64,000 bases of DNA from Paracoccus benzoatiresistens (GCF_026913015.1 NZ_JAPTYD010000008.1:62001-126000), one strand, 5' to 3'; shown: positions 1 to 9,452, counted from the stretch's first letter. Notes: generated from the letters alone by a model not told the origin. Numbers and translations: made by a program.

Positions 1-1793
1 TCTGGTCGGGGGCCGAGGCCGCGACCCGCGACCTGTTCCACTGGATCAGCGGCGCCATCGCCCTGCCGACGGTGTTCTTCGCGGGCCAGCCGTTCTTCCG
101 CAGCGCCTGGTCCGCGATCCGGGTCGGCCGCCTTGGAATGGACGTGCCGATCTCGCTGGCGCTGGTGCTGGCCAGCGCGATCTCGGTCTATGAGACGATG
201 CAGTCGGGGCATCACGCCTATTTCGATGGCGTGACCATGCTGTGCTTCTTCCTGCTGATCGGACGGTATCTGGACCACCGCACCCGCGCCATCGCCCGTT
301 CCGCCGCGGCCGAACTGACCGCGCTGGAGGTTCCGCGCGCCACCCTGCTGGCCGACGGTGCCGAGCAGGTCGTGCCGATCGCCTCGCTGCGCCCCGGCGA
401 TCTGATCCGCGTCCGTCCGGGCGCCCGCATCCCCGCGGACGGCGAGATCGTCGAGGGACGGTCCGAGATCGACCGCGCCCTGCTGACCGGCGAGACGCTG
501 CCCGTGCTGGCCGCCCCCGGCCAGATGCTCTCGGCGGGCGAGGTGAACCTGACGGGTCCTCTTACGCTGCGCGTCACGGCCGCAGGGCGGGATTCGTCCC
601 TAGCGCGCCTTACCGCCCTGGTCGAGGCCGCCGAGGCTGCGCGCGGGCGCTATACCTCGCTGGCCGAACGGGTCGCCAAGGCCTATTCGCCCAGCGTGCA
701 CGTGATGGCGCTGTGCAGCTTTGCGGGCTGGATCTGGGCCACGGGCGACCTGCGCCTGGCCATCAATATCGCGGCGGCGGTTTTGATCGTGACCTGCCCC
801 TGCGCCCTTGGCCTTGCGGTCCCGGCCGTCGCCACCGCGGCTTCGGGGCGGCTGTTCCGCCGCGGGCTGCTGATCAAGGATGGCACCGCCCTGGAGCGAC
901 TGGCCGAGGTGGACACGGTTGTCTTCGACAAGACCGGCACCCTGACCTGGGGCCGTCCGGTGCTCGTCTCGCCCGATCCGTTGGCGCCTGACCTGCGCCC
1001 CGTCGCGCGCGCGTTGGCCGAGGCCTCGGCCCATCCCCTGTCTCGCGCGCTGGCGGATGCCTTGGCCGATTACCCCGCCGCCGACCTGTCGGACGTGACC
1101 GAACATCCGGGCTTCGGCGTCTCGGGCCGCTGGCAGGGACGGGCGGTCCGGCTTGGCCGCGCCGACTGGCTGGGCGTGGCCGATGATGACAAGGACCTTC
1201 CCACGAGCGCCACCTGGCTGGCGGTCGAGGGGCATGAGCCGGTCCGGCTGGACTTTACCGATGAATTGCGGCCCGGAGCCGAGGACTGCGTGGCGATGCT
1301 GCGCAAGGCGGGGCTGCGGGTCGTGCTGATTTCGGGCGACCGCCCGGCGGCGGTGGCTGATCTGGCCGCGCGGCTAGGCATCGACGACTTCCATGCCGGC
1401 GTCGATCCGCGGGGTAAAGAGGCCATGGTTGCGGATCTTGCCGCCCGGGGAGCGCGCGTCCTGATGGTGGGCGACGGGCTGAACGACACGGCGGCGCTGG
1501 CCCGCGCCCATGCCTCGATCTCGCCCGCAAGCGCCCTGGACGCCGCGCGGGTCGCCAGCGACATGGTCCTGACCGGCAGCGACCTTGCCCCCGTGGCCGA
1601 TGCCGTTGCGACCGCGCGCCGCGCCACCCGTCGCATCCGCCAGAACTTTGCGATCTCGATCACCTATAATATCGTGGCGGTGCCGCTGGCCGTGGCCGGC
1701 ATGGTGACTCCGCTGATCGCGGCCCTGGCGATGTCGCTCAGCTCGATCACGGTGACGCTGAACGCCCTGCGGCTTCGCGACGGAAAGGAGTAG
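1..1793 (+). CDS. ccoI: Cation-translocating P-type ATPase CcoI/FixI, 5' end outside window
   Basis: P1B-type ATPase that supplies copper for cbb3-type cytochrome oxidase assembly at the inner membrane. The frame is already open at base 3 and continues upstream, so a GTG at 72 is internal. About 596 residues are visible; the N-terminal heavy-metal-binding domain and first helices are missing. Visible motifs are the actuator TGE (LTGET), the transmembrane metal site CPC at bases 795-803, the phosphorylation motif DKTGT at 927-941, the HP motif (SAHPLS) and the hinge GDGLNDT. The early TRDLFHWIS stretch and the immediately following ccoS identify it as CcoI rather than a general copper exporter. 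The rest of the ccoNOQP-ccoGHIS cluster presumably lies upstream. Confidence 0.93.
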   Translation, partial: WSGAEAATRDLFHWISGAIALPTVFFAGQPFFRSAWSAIRVGRLGMDVPISLALVLASAISVYETMQSGHHAYFDGVTMLCFFLLIGRYLDHRTRAIARSAAAELTALEVPRATLLADGAEQVVPIASLRPGDLIRVRPGARIPADGEIVEGRSEIDRALLTGETLPVLAAPGQMLSAGEVNLTGPLTLRVTAAGRDSSLARLTALVEAAEAARGRYTSLAERVAKAYSPSVHVMALCSFAGWIWATGDLRLAINIAAAVLIVTCPCALGLAVPAVATAASGRLFRRGLLIKDGTALERLAEVDTVVFDKTGTLTWGRPVLVSPDPLAPDLRPVARALAEASAHPLSRALADALADYPAADLSDVTEHPGFGVSGRWQGRAVRLGRADWLGVADDDKDLPTSATWLAVEGHEPVRLDFTDELRPGAEDCVAMLRKAGLRVVLISGDRPAAVADLAARLGIDDFHAGVDPRGKEAMVADLAARGARVLMVGDGLNDTAALARAHASISPASALDAARVASDMVLTGSDLAPVADAVATARRATRRIRQNFAISITYNIVAVPLAVAGMVTPLIAALAMSLSSITVTLNALRLRDGKE

Positions 1794-1796
1794 ACC

Positions 1797-1958
1797 ATGG
1801 AGATCCTGTCGATCCTGATCCCCATATCGCTCGGTCTGGGCGCCGCAGGCCTTGTGGCCTTCATTTGGGCCCTGCGGTCGCGCCAGTTCGAGGATCCCAA
1901 GGGCGATGCCGAACGGATCCTCAGCGACAAATGGGACGACCGTCCAAGGCCGGACTAG
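1797..1958 (+). CDS. ccoS: Cbb3-type cytochrome oxidase assembly protein CcoS
   Basis: A 53-residue single-pass membrane protein needed to mature the cbb3 oxidase. It starts 3 bp after the ccoI stop, and the GGAAAGGAG at the ccoI end supplies the ribosome binding site. One hydrophobic helix spans residues 3-26, followed by the family's RSRQFEDPKGDAERIL segment and a short acidic tail. Length and sequence fit the CcoS family. It is the last gene of its operon, since a strong hairpin follows 21 bp downstream. Confidence 0.93.
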   Translation: MEILSILIPISLGLGAAGLVAFIWALRSRQFEDPKGDAERILSDKWDDRPRPD

Positions 1959-1976
1959 GACAGCCGGCACAACGAC

Positions 1977-2008
1977 AAAGGGGCGGAGTGACCTCCGCCC
2001 CTTGTTGC
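1977..2008. terminator. Bidirectional terminator between ccoS and dacC-like gene
   Basis: A perfect 9-bp stem (GGGGCGGAG at 1980-1988, CTCCGCCCC at 1993-2001) encloses a TGAC loop. It lies between two convergent genes and is flanked by short T-rich stretches on both strands, so it probably ends transcription from both sides. Confidence 0.75.
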
Positions 2009-2027
2009 TTTCGACGGTGTGCCCGGC

Positions 2028-3722
2028 CTACTGCCCGACGACGCTGCATTCCTGCGACCGGCTGGCGAAGCGTTCGCAGACCAGTTGGGCATTGGCTTTC
2101 GTCAGGTTAGCAAAGCTCGGCTGGAAGCCGCGCTTGGTATCGGCAACATGACGTGCTGCCCCGTTCAGGATGGCGCCGTCCTGAAGGGCGCTGCGCAGCA
2201 GCAACCGCTCGGCCTCGGTCTTCGACTTGAACATGCCAAGCGTCACGCCCCAACCGCGCCCGCTGTTGGCGGCACGCGACACGATTTCCAGCGCCTCGGG
2301 TTCGGCAACGTCGCCTTCGCCCATGGCAGCCAGGATCACCGTTTCCGACCGCGGCTTCGGCGCGGGCGACTCCAGCAGCGACAGCGAGGCTCCGCCGTCC
2401 TGCGGCATGGCCTCGGCTACGGCGCGGGTGACCGCTGCGGGTTCCGCGGCGGCATTGGTGAGGGTGGCCGCCGTGCTGGCCGACCGGGACCGCGGCGCGC
2501 GGGCAGGGCGGACCGATTGCGACAGGACCGGCGCGGCAAGGCTGGCCGATTGCGGCGCGGCTTCGGAAACCGCCGGCGCTGCAGCAACGGCCGTGCCGGG
2601 CCGGCTTGCGGGACGGGCGCTGGCGGCAAGCGACAGCCCCCCCGTCGCCTCAGGCTCGGCCGGGACCGGAGCCGCAGGCGCTTGCGCGATGGCCGCGGTC
2701 GAGGCTGCGGCAGACCGGCTGACGCGCACCGGCGGGGCCGAGGCGCTCAGCACCAGCCGCTGCGGATCGGGCTGCGTGGCGGCGACGCTCGGCTCGACCT
2801 GGGCGCGGCGCACGACACGCTGCGCCAGAAGGTTCGGCGCCTCGGGCCGGACTTCGCGCACCCGGTTCGGCACGCGGTTGAAGCCCGCGTCCAGCAATTG
2901 CGCCATCACCTGGTTGCGATGCGCGGTCGAGGTGCCCCCCAGGACGGTCGCCACCAGCCGCTTGTTTCCGCGCTGTGCCGAGGCGGTCAGGTTGAAGCCC
3001 GCCGCGCGAGTATAGCCCGTCTTGATCCCGTCCGCGCCCTGGTAGGAATCCAGGAAGCGCTTGTTGGTCGAGGCGACCTGCGCAATTCCCGCATCCGCCG
3101 AGCGGCGCGAGAAGATGTTGTAGTACTGCGGAAAATCGTAGAACAGCCGCCGCCCCAGGATGGTCATGTCGTGGGCGGTCGAATAGTGCCCTTCCTGCGT
3201 CAGCCCATGGGCATTGCGGAAGTTGGTGTTCCGCATGCCCAGAGCGCGGGCCATCTGCGTCATCTGCCGGGCGAAGGCCTCCTCGGATCCCGCAAGACCT
3301 TCGCCGATGGTGGTGGCGGCGTCGTTGGCCGACTTGATCGCGGCGGCGCGGATCAGGTAGCGCAGCTCGATCCTCTGGCCCGCTCGGAGGCCCAGCTTCG
3401 AGGGCGGCTCGGACGCGGCGTTGCTGGAGACCGGGAATTGCGAATCCAGCCGGACCTGCCCGCGTTCGACCGCGGTAAAGGCCATGTACAGCGTCATCAT
3501 CTTGGTCAGGGACGCGGGATGCAGCCGCGTATCCTCGTTCTGTCGGTAGATCGGCTGACCGGTTCGCGCGTCGATGACATAGGCGGCGAAGGGGGCGGCC
3601 GACAGAGTTGCCGGTGCCAGGATGGCCAGCAAGAGGATAGCCCAAAGCCGGGCTTTCTGGAAAATTGGGATCACTGTCGCGGTCTCTCTGCCTCTGGCGG
3701 CATGTCGTTTTTCGCATGCCAT
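2028..3722 (-). CDS. Serine-type D-Ala-D-Ala carboxypeptidase (peptidase S11) with C-terminal SPOR domain
   Basis: Periplasmic PBP5/6-like enzyme that trims the terminal D-alanine of peptidoglycan stem peptides. After a hydrophobic signal segment (residues about 25-43) come the three S11 motifs: S71-L-T-K74, S131-A-N133 and K234-T-G236. From about residue 290 to 480 the chain is Ala/Pro/Ser-rich and low in complexity. The last 75 residues (from GRGWGVTLGMF) look like a SPOR domain, which binds denuded glycan at the septum. The ATG at 3722 gives 564 residues; an in-frame GTG at 3674, 16 codons later, would give a more usual signal peptide and could be the true start. It is divergent from clpS. 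Confidence 0.88.
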   Translation of the reverse strand: MACEKRHAARGRETATVIPIFQKARLWAILLLAILAPATLSAAPFAAYVIDARTGQPIYRQNEDTRLHPASLTKMMTLYMAFTAVERGQVRLDSQFPVSSNAASEPPSKLGLRAGQRIELRYLIRAAAIKSANDAATTIGEGLAGSEEAFARQMTQMARALGMRNTNFRNAHGLTQEGHYSTAHDMTILGRRLFYDFPQYYNIFSRRSADAGIAQVASTNKRFLDSYQGADGIKTGYTRAAGFNLTASAQRGNKRLVATVLGGTSTAHRNQVMAQLLDAGFNRVPNRVREVRPEAPNLLAQRVVRRAQVEPSVAATQPDPQRLVLSASAPPVRVSRSAAASTAAIAQAPAAPVPAEPEATGGLSLAASARPASRPGTAVAAAPAVSEAAPQSASLAAPVLSQSVRPARAPRSRSASTAATLTNAAAEPAAVTRAVAEAMPQDGGASLSLLESPAPKPRSETVILAAMGEGDVAEPEALEIVSRAANSGRGWGVTLGMFKSKTEAERLLLRSALQDGAILNGAARHVADTKRGFQPSFANLTKANAQLVCERFASRSQECSVVGQ

Positions 3723-3879
3723 TGCTTAACAATCGGATAATAGCACGGCAGCGCCCCCCATGTAACTGCCGATTTGCGTTATTTTAGCCTGTGCCATCCG
3801 GTCCGGCCGGGGTTTCATCGGCGTCAAAATGGACTATATTGATGATCGCATTATGATACTTACGATCAGATCGGACAGC

Positions 3880-4209
3880 ATGGCGCACTGGATGACAGAT
3901 GGCGACGGATCCGACGACCAGGTAGAACTGGTGGTCAAGCCGCGCACCCGGACACAGCGGCCGCCGATGTACAAGGTCCTGATGCTCAACGACGATTTCA
4001 CGCCGATGGAATTCGTGGTTCATGTGCTGGAACGGCTGTTCAGCATGACCCACGCCCAGGCGATCGAGATCATGCTGACCGTTCACCGCAAGGGTGTTGC
4101 GGTCGTCGGGGTCTTCTCGCACGAGGTGGCCGAAACCAAGGTCGCGCAGGTCATGGAACTGGCGCGGCGGCAGCAGCATCCGCTGCAATGCACGATGGAA
4201 AAAGAATAA
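3880..4209 (+). CDS. clpS: ATP-dependent Clp protease adaptor ClpS
   Basis: Adaptor that recognises N-degron substrates and delivers them to ClpA-ClpP. The core has the family signature [20 protein letters not shown] followed by [17 protein letters not shown], including the Asn-Asp-Asp of the N-degron pocket. I chose the ATG at 3880 (109 residues), which matches family length. The frame stays open to an ATG at 3829, which would add 17 unusual residues, and an ATG at 3892 is also possible. The partner protease genes clpP and clpX, and aat, which makes Leu/Phe N-degrons, lie 40 kb away in this window. The next gene starts 2 bp after the stop. Confidence 0.9.
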   Translation: MAHWMTDGDGSDDQVELVVKPRTRTQRPPMYKVLMLNDDFTPMEFVVHVLERLFSMTHAQAIEIMLTVHRKGVAVVGVFSHEVAETKVAQVMELARRQQHPLQCTMEKE

Positions 4210-4211
4210 CA

Positions 4212-5216
4212 GTGACAGCGACGCGTCTGGCCCTCGCGCTTCCGGATAGACATCCCGGAGGCGATTTTCTTGTAATCGGGGCGCGGGGTGGCGACGACCT
4301 GTCGCCGCTGGATCCCGCCCGCACGCAGATCCAGCAGGGGCATTTCCCGGATCATCAGGCATTGTCCGCGCGCGGCTATCGCGTCGCGCCGCAGTGCAAT
4401 GGCCATTTCGACGCGGCGCTTGTCGTCCTGCCGCGCGCCAAGGCCCAGGGGCGCGCCCGGATCGCGGATGCCGCTTCGCGCCTGCAGGCCGGCGCGACGC
4501 TGTGGATCGACGGACAAAAGACCGACGGTATCGATTCCATGCTCAAGGAACTGCGTGCCCTGGCCCCGGTGGATGAGGTGCACAGCAAGGCGCATGGCAA
4601 GATCTTCCGCGTGACGATCCCGGGCAACGACTGGCTGCCTCACGATTGGCCCGCCCGCACGCAGGAGGTTGCGCCGGGCTTCGTGACCCGGCCCGGCGTC
4701 TTTTCGGCCGATGGCATCGATCCCGGATCGGCCATGCTGGCGGCGGCGCTGCCGGACCGGATGCCGACCCGGGTGGTCGATCTGGGCGCGGGTTGGGGGT
4801 GGCTGTCGGCACAGGCGCTGGCCCGGCCGGGGATCGAGGTCATCCACCTGGTCGAGGCCGATCATGCCGCGCTGGAATCGGCCCGCGACAACATCAGCGA
4901 CCCGCGTGCGCAGTTCCACTGGGCCGACGCGCGGGATTTCTCGCTGAAGGAGCCTGTCAACGGCGTCATCATGAACCCTCCCTTTCACGACGGACGCGCC
5001 GCCGATCCGCGGATCGGCGCGGACTTCATCGCGGCGGCGGCGCGGCTGCTGACCGGGGCAGGGCGGTTGTGGATGGTCGCGAATCGGCATCTGCCCTATG
5101 AAGCCGTCCTGGCGCAGCATTTCGGGCAGGTCCACGAAATTCGCGGCGACAACCGCTTCAAGGTATTCGAGGCGACGGCCGCCAATCGCGGTGCCGCGCG
5201 CAAGGGGCGGCGCTGA
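4212..5216 (+). CDS. RsmC-like class I SAM-dependent methyltransferase
   Basis: Probable rRNA guanine-N2 methyltransferase of the RsmC/RlmG type. The N-terminal half is a degenerate methyltransferase-like domain. The C-terminal half has the SAM motif VVDLGAGWGWLS and the catalytic NPPFH motif used by N2-guanine and exocyclic-amine methylases. I place the start at the GTG at 4212, just after the clpS stop, with AAAGAA as ribosome binding site; an ATG at 4188 inside clpS is the alternative. The product is 334 residues. Its stop overlaps the next gene's ATG (ATGA). The exact target nucleotide cannot be read from sequence. Confidence 0.8.
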   Translation: MTATRLALALPDRHPGGDFLVIGARGGDDLSPLDPARTQIQQGHFPDHQALSARGYRVAPQCNGHFDAALVVLPRAKAQGRARIADAASRLQAGATLWIDGQKTDGIDSMLKELRALAPVDEVHSKAHGKIFRVTIPGNDWLPHDWPARTQEVAPGFVTRPGVFSADGIDPGSAMLAAALPDRMPTRVVDLGAGWGWLSAQALARPGIEVIHLVEADHAALESARDNISDPRAQFHWADARDFSLKEPVNGVIMNPPFHDGRAADPRIGADFIAAAARLLTGAGRLWMVANRHLPYEAVLAQHFGQVHEIRGDNRFKVFEATAANRGAARKGRR

Positions 5217-6022
5217 TGGGCGGTGGGGTCCAGGGCAGGACGGCCATCGTCACGGGCGCCGGACGCGGGATCGGATTGGCCATCGCCCGCCACTTCGTCG
5301 AACGCGGCGCCAATGTGATGTTTGCCGATGCGGACGAGGCCGCGCTGACCGTCGCCATGTCGGATTTCGACGAGAATGATCCGCATGTGCGCAGCTTTTC
5401 GGGGCGAATGTCGGAAAGGCTGGCCATGGCGAACCTGTTGTCGGCCACGCTGGATGCCTTCGACCGGGTGGATATCCTGGTCAACGCGCATCGCATGGTA
5501 AAGGCGTCGGACCCATTGGATACCGACCCGGATGTCCTGGAACAACTGCTGCGCGAGAACATGATGGCCGGGCTGCGGATGACGCAGATCGTCGCCAAGC
5601 GCATGATAAAGCAGGCCCAGGAAGCCCCCGATGCGGGATCGGCGGGGGCGATCGTCAACCTGTCCACGCTGGCCGCGCAGCATCCCGTGCCCACCATGCT
5701 GGGCTATTCCATCGCCTATGCCGCGCAGGAACAGGCAACGCGGGGCATGGCGCTGGCGCTGGCGCCCCACAGGATTCGCGTGAACGGCGTGCGCTTCGGC
5801 AGCGTCATGTCGCACGAACTGATGGATTCTTTGCGCGAAAAGCCCGAATTGCGCGACCGCATCGTCTCGGCGACACCGATGGGCCGCATCGCCGCCGCTG
5901 ACGAGCTTGTGGACACCGTGCTGTATCTGTGCTGCGACGCTTCCCGCTTTGTCACGGGCCAGATCGTCACCGTCGATGGCGGCCGCAGCCTGGCTGACCG
6001 GGTGGCGGTGCAGACCGCCTGA
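5216..6022 (+). CDS. SDR-family protein with altered catalytic tetrad
   Basis: A Rossmann-fold short-chain dehydrogenase/reductase homologue of 268 residues. The NAD(P)-binding TGAGRGIG (13-20), the FabG-like APHRIRVNGVRFGS and the C-terminal FVTGQIVTVDGG are normal. Two hallmarks are not. The NNAG motif reads N90-A-H-R, and the YxxxK motif reads Y164-S-I-A-Y168, so the catalytic lysine is tyrosine; the codon at that place is TAT. Ser150/Thr151 and Tyr164 are kept. It may bind a nucleotide without standard reductase activity, or act as a structural partner. It overlaps the methyltransferase gene by 4 bp, so the two are probably co-translated. Confidence 0.8.
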   Translation: MGGGVQGRTAIVTGAGRGIGLAIARHFVERGANVMFADADEAALTVAMSDFDENDPHVRSFSGRMSERLAMANLLSATLDAFDRVDILVNAHRMVKASDPLDTDPDVLEQLLRENMMAGLRMTQIVAKRMIKQAQEAPDAGSAGAIVNLSTLAAQHPVPTMLGYSIAYAAQEQATRGMALALAPHRIRVNGVRFGSVMSHELMDSLREKPELRDRIVSATPMGRIAAADELVDTVLYLCCDASRFVTGQIVTVDGGRSLADRVAVQTA

Positions 6023-6025
6023 CGA

Positions 6026-6457
6026 TCAGCCCTGCTCCTCGGGGAAGGCGGCCCGGCAGGCCTGCACGGCCGATGCCGCGCGTTCGGCCAGAACGGCCTG
6101 GCGGGCAGCCAGGTTGTCGCGCTTGCGCTGCTCTGCCGCGGGGTCGATCGGCACGCGATAGCGTTCGATGTCCACGTAATCGCGCCAGCAGGGTTCGTAG
6201 CCGTAGATGGCGCGGCCGTCCCAGTCGTACCGATAGCTGCGGCACTGGGTCAGGTAGTCGCGGACGACCTGCCGTTCCTCCCAGGCATAGCCCCGCGCAA
6301 GATTGCCCTCGACCTCGGCCAGCAGGCGGCTGACGGTGCGGTATTCACTGGTATTCTGGCTGATGCAGCGTTCCTGCGGCGTCCCGCATGCGGCAACAAC
6401 CAGGGGCAGGGTCAGCATCGCGGCAAGGGCGGTGTTGCGGGACATGTCGGGTCTCAT
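6026..6457 (-). CDS. Putative lipoprotein of unknown function
   Basis: A 143-residue protein with a signal peptide ending in a lipobox-like LVVAAC, so it is probably lipidated and exported. The mature part is rich in Arg, Tyr and acidic residues and holds several cysteines (ERCISQN, LTQCRSY, YEPCWRD, VQACRAA), which could form disulfides in the periplasm. I chose the ATG at 6457; a TTG at 6469 is in frame and unlikely. No domain is recognised. It is convergent with the SDR gene (3 bp apart) and divergent from hemF. Confidence 0.7.
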   Translation of the reverse strand: MRPDMSRNTALAAMLTLPLVVAACGTPQERCISQNTSEYRTVSRLLAEVEGNLARGYAWEERQVVRDYLTQCRSYRYDWDGRAIYGYEPCWRDYVDIERYRVPIDPAAEQRKRDNLAARQAVLAERAASAVQACRAAFPEEQG

Positions 6458-6520
6458 TACAGCGGACAAGGAATGCTAACGCCGCGTTTTCAGGCTGGCA
6501 AATCAAGTTTGGAGAACCTC

Positions 6521-7375
6521 ATGGAGCATCAACGCCATACCGCCGCCCTCTGGTTCCGAGAGCTTCGCGACCGCATCGTCGCGGCCTTCGAGGCGCTGGA
6601 GGATCGCGGGCCCGGCGCCGCCCCCGAGGGCCGCTTCACCGTCACCCCGACTGCGCGTGAGAATGATGGCGGCGGCGGGCTGATGTCGGTCATGCGCGGC
6701 GGGCGCGTGTTCGAGAAGGTCGGCGTCAACTGGTCCGAGGTCCACGGGGCGCTTGCCCCGCGTGCGCAGGCTGCGATGGCCTCGCGCGGGGTGCCCGGGA
6801 TCGACCGCGACCCGCGATTCTGGGCCAGCGGCATCAGCCTTGTCGCGCATATGCAGAACCCCCACGCCCCGGCAGTTCACATGAACACGCGGATGTTCTG
6901 GACGCCGGGCGCCTGGTGGTTCGGGGGCGGGGCGGATCTGAACCCTTGCATCGAATACCCCGAGGATACGGCCCATTTCCACGCAACGCTGAAAGCCGCC
7001 TGCAATTTGCACGGTGCCGACTACTACGACCGGTTCAAGGCCTGGGCGGACGAATACTTCTTCATCCCGCATCGCGGTCGCGCGCGGGGCGTGGGAGGTA
7101 TCTTCTTCGACGACCTGAACACGGGCGACTGGCAGGCGGATTTCGACTTCACCCGCGCTGTGGGCGAGGCCTTCCTGCCCGCCTTCCTGCCCCTGGCGCA
7201 GGCTCGCATGGGACAGCCCTGGTCGGATGGGGACCGCGACGCGCAACTGGTCCATCGCGGCCTTTATGCGGAATACAACCTTGTCTACGACCGGGGCACG
7301 AAATTCGGGCTGGAAACCGGCCACAATGCCGACGCCGTGCTGATGAGCCTGCCTCCCTTGGCCAAATGGGTCTGA
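6521..7375 (+). CDS. hemF: Oxygen-dependent coproporphyrinogen III oxidase
   Basis: Converts coproporphyrinogen III to protoporphyrinogen IX using O2, the aerobic route of heme synthesis. Visible signatures are NPHAPAVHMNTRMF, WFGGGADLNP, the metal-site-like HRGRARGVGGIFFDDLN and RGTKFGL near the C-terminus. The start at 6521 (284 residues) is set by GGAG 8 bp upstream; an earlier in-frame ATG at 6473 would extend into an unconserved leader. hemE and hemC lie in the next 3 kb, though on separate transcripts. Confidence 0.95.
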   Translation: MEHQRHTAALWFRELRDRIVAAFEALEDRGPGAAPEGRFTVTPTARENDGGGGLMSVMRGGRVFEKVGVNWSEVHGALAPRAQAAMASRGVPGIDRDPRFWASGISLVAHMQNPHAPAVHMNTRMFWTPGAWWFGGGADLNPCIEYPEDTAHFHATLKAACNLHGADYYDRFKAWADEYFFIPHRGRARGVGGIFFDDLNTGDWQADFDFTRAVGEAFLPAFLPLAQARMGQPWSDGDRDAQLVHRGLYAEYNLVYDRGTKFGLETGHNADAVLMSLPPLAKWV

Positions 7376-7473
7376 CGCCCCCGGCGGAGCTTTGGGGAGG
7401 CGGTTGGGCTGTCCATGCTGCAGGTGCTGATCGCCGCTGCGATCCCTCCTGTCGTGGCGCGACGGCAGGATGA

Positions 7474-8352
7474 TCAGCCCGCTGCAACCACAAGCAGCCA
7501 GCCGACCCCCGCCATGATCAGGGCCATGCCGATCAGCTGCACCGGCCGGACGGTTTGCCGGAAAACGCGCCCTGAAACGATTTGCGCCATCACGACCTCG
7601 ACCAGTGCCAGGGTGCGGACATTCGAGGCGGGCGTCAGGGCAAAGCCGATGAACCAGAACAGCGAGGCAAAAGCCCCCAGGGCCCCGGCGCCAAGGGAGA
7701 TGCGCCATTGCGACACGATCCCCCGCAGGGCCGCGCGATCGCCAAGGGCCAACCAGGCCAGCATGATGGCGGCCTGCAGGCCCAGCGTGATCGTCAGCAC
7801 CGTGACGGCGCGCAGGACATAGCCGCCATCGGGCAGTGCCAGCAGGGCGCCGCGAAAGCCGATCGACGACAGCCCGAACAGGGCGCCAGCCAGCACGCCG
7901 GATGCCAGCGGGCCCCAGGCGGCGCGGCTCCAGCTTGCGCCCGAGGCCAGCACGACACCAAGGGTCGCCAGGATGATGGCGCCAAGCCTGGCCGGGCCAA
8001 GCGGCTCGGCCAGGATGACGGCGCCGATCAGGGCCAGCGTCACGGGCTCGGTCTTCATCAGCGCAGTCGCAATGCCAAAGCCCCTGTCGCGCATCGTCAG
8101 CAGCATGAAGGCCGTCGCGGCAATCTGCGCGACGGCGCCAAGCGAGGCCCAGCCGATCACCCGAAGATCCGGGCTCGGCAGCGGCATCCAGACCGATGCG
8201 GCGACGAAAGCCAAGGCCGCGAAGGGAAAGCCGAAGACGAATCGGACGGCCGTTGCCCCGCCCGTGCCGACATCCCGCGTCAGCCCCGCCTGCGCGGCGT
8301 TCCGGACGGTCTGCGCCGTGGCCGCGATCAGCGTGGCCGCAACCCAGATCAT
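7474..8352 (-). CDS. DMT-superfamily permease (EamA family)
   Basis: An inner-membrane transporter of 292 residues with about ten hydrophobic helices arranged as two repeats, the usual EamA/RhaT-like plan. The substrate is unknown. Its ATG overlaps the hemE stop by 4 bp, which suggests coupling to hemE. Export or import of a porphyrin-related compound is therefore possible but is only a context guess. Confidence 0.82.
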   Translation of the reverse strand: MIWVAATLIAATAQTVRNAAQAGLTRDVGTGGATAVRFVFGFPFAALAFVAASVWMPLPSPDLRVIGWASLGAVAQIAATAFMLLTMRDRGFGIATALMKTEPVTLALIGAVILAEPLGPARLGAIILATLGVVLASGASWSRAAWGPLASGVLAGALFGLSSIGFRGALLALPDGGYVLRAVTVLTITLGLQAAIMLAWLALGDRAALRGIVSQWRISLGAGALGAFASLFWFIGFALTPASNVRTLALVEVVMAQIVSGRVFRQTVRPVQLIGMALIMAGVGWLLVVAAG

Positions 8353-9377
8353 GCGCTGCGCACGGCCTCGATCATCGCGGAGACGTTGTCGGGATTGGCG
8401 TCCGGCGTGATGCCGTGGCCCAGGTTGAAGATATGCGGCCCGCCTCGCAGGGCACGGGTGATCCGCTGCGCCTCGGCCACCAGGTCAGGACCGCCCGTCA
8501 CCATGTGCCGCGGATCGAGATTTCCCTGCACGCAGCCGTCCACCTGCACATGGCGCGCTGCCCATTCCGCACTGACCGAATTGTCGAGCGCAACGCAGTC
8601 CGCCCCTGTCGCGCGGGCAAAGCCGACATAACGCTCGCCCGCCTCTCGCGGAAAGGCGATGATCGGCACGTGGGGATGGCGCTGCTTCAGGGCGGCGATG
8701 ATGCGCCGCGCGGGAGCGATGGCGAAGTCGTCGAAATCCCGGCCCTTCAGGCTGCCCGCCCAACTGTCGAACAGCTTGACGGCTTCGGCCCCGGCTTCGA
8801 TCTGGGCCGACAGGTACAGGATCGTGGCATCCGTGATTCGGTCGATCAGCGCGGTGAAGGTCTCGCGGTCCTGGTCCTTCAAGGCATGGGCCGGGCCTTG
8901 GTCGGGCGTTCCGCGACCCGCAACCATATAGGTCGCAACCGTCCAGGGCGCTCCGGCAAAGCCGATCAGCGCCGTTTCCTGCGGCAACTCGCGAGACAGG
9001 ATGCGCACGGTTTCATAGACCGGCGCCAGGCGGTCATGGACCTGGTCAGCCGGCTTCAGCCTCGCAACCTCAGTGGCCGACGTCACCGTGGATAGCCGCG
9101 GCCCTTCGCCCGTCACGAACCAAAGATCGGCCCCGAGTGCTTGAGGAACCAGCAGAATATCGGCAAACAGGATTGCCGCGTCGAAGCCAAAGCGGCGGAT
9201 CGGCTGCAGCGTCACCTCGGCCGCGAGGTCGGGCGTATAGCACAGCGATAGGAAATCGCCCGCCTGTGCGCGCGTGGCCCGGTATTCCGGCAGATAGCGG
9301 CCCGCCTGGCGCATCATCCAGATCGGCGGAGTGGGCAGCGTCTCGCCCGCCAGGGCGCGCAGCAGAAGTTTGGTCAT
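8349..9377 (-). CDS. hemE: Uroporphyrinogen decarboxylase
   Basis: Cytoplasmic enzyme that decarboxylates the four acetate side chains of uroporphyrinogen III to give coproporphyrinogen III. At 342 residues it is family-sized. The N-terminal active-site signature [16 protein letters not shown] is intact, as are GFAGAPWT and the C-terminal [16 protein letters not shown]. The start at 9377 has AAGGAGGCC upstream. It is divergent from hemC and followed, with overlap, by the DMT permease. Confidence 0.96.
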   Translation of the reverse strand: MTKLLLRALAGETLPTPPIWMMRQAGRYLPEYRATRAQAGDFLSLCYTPDLAAEVTLQPIRRFGFDAAILFADILLVPQALGADLWFVTGEGPRLSTVTSATEVARLKPADQVHDRLAPVYETVRILSRELPQETALIGFAGAPWTVATYMVAGRGTPDQGPAHALKDQDRETFTALIDRITDATILYLSAQIEAGAEAVKLFDSWAGSLKGRDFDDFAIAPARRIIAALKQRHPHVPIIAFPREAGERYVGFARATGADCVALDNSVSAEWAARHVQVDGCVQGNLDPRHMVTGGPDLVAEAQRITRALRGGPHIFNLGHGITPDANPDNVSAMIEAVRSA

Positions 9378-9452
9378 GGGGCCTCCTTCGGTTCCTTCAA
9401 GGCGAGGGACCGGGCGTTGTCAAGCAGCCTCCCGACGGCTATGCCGGGCGCC

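Noticed and set aside
3723..3760. TATTAT-like -10 for the D,D-carboxypeptidase gene
   Set aside because: The -35 at the right distance matches only 2 of 6 bases; too weak to list as a promoter.
7376..7473. Imperfect hairpin between hemF and the DMT permease gene
   Set aside because: The 8-bp stem has a wobble pair and no T run on either strand, so I do not call it a terminator.
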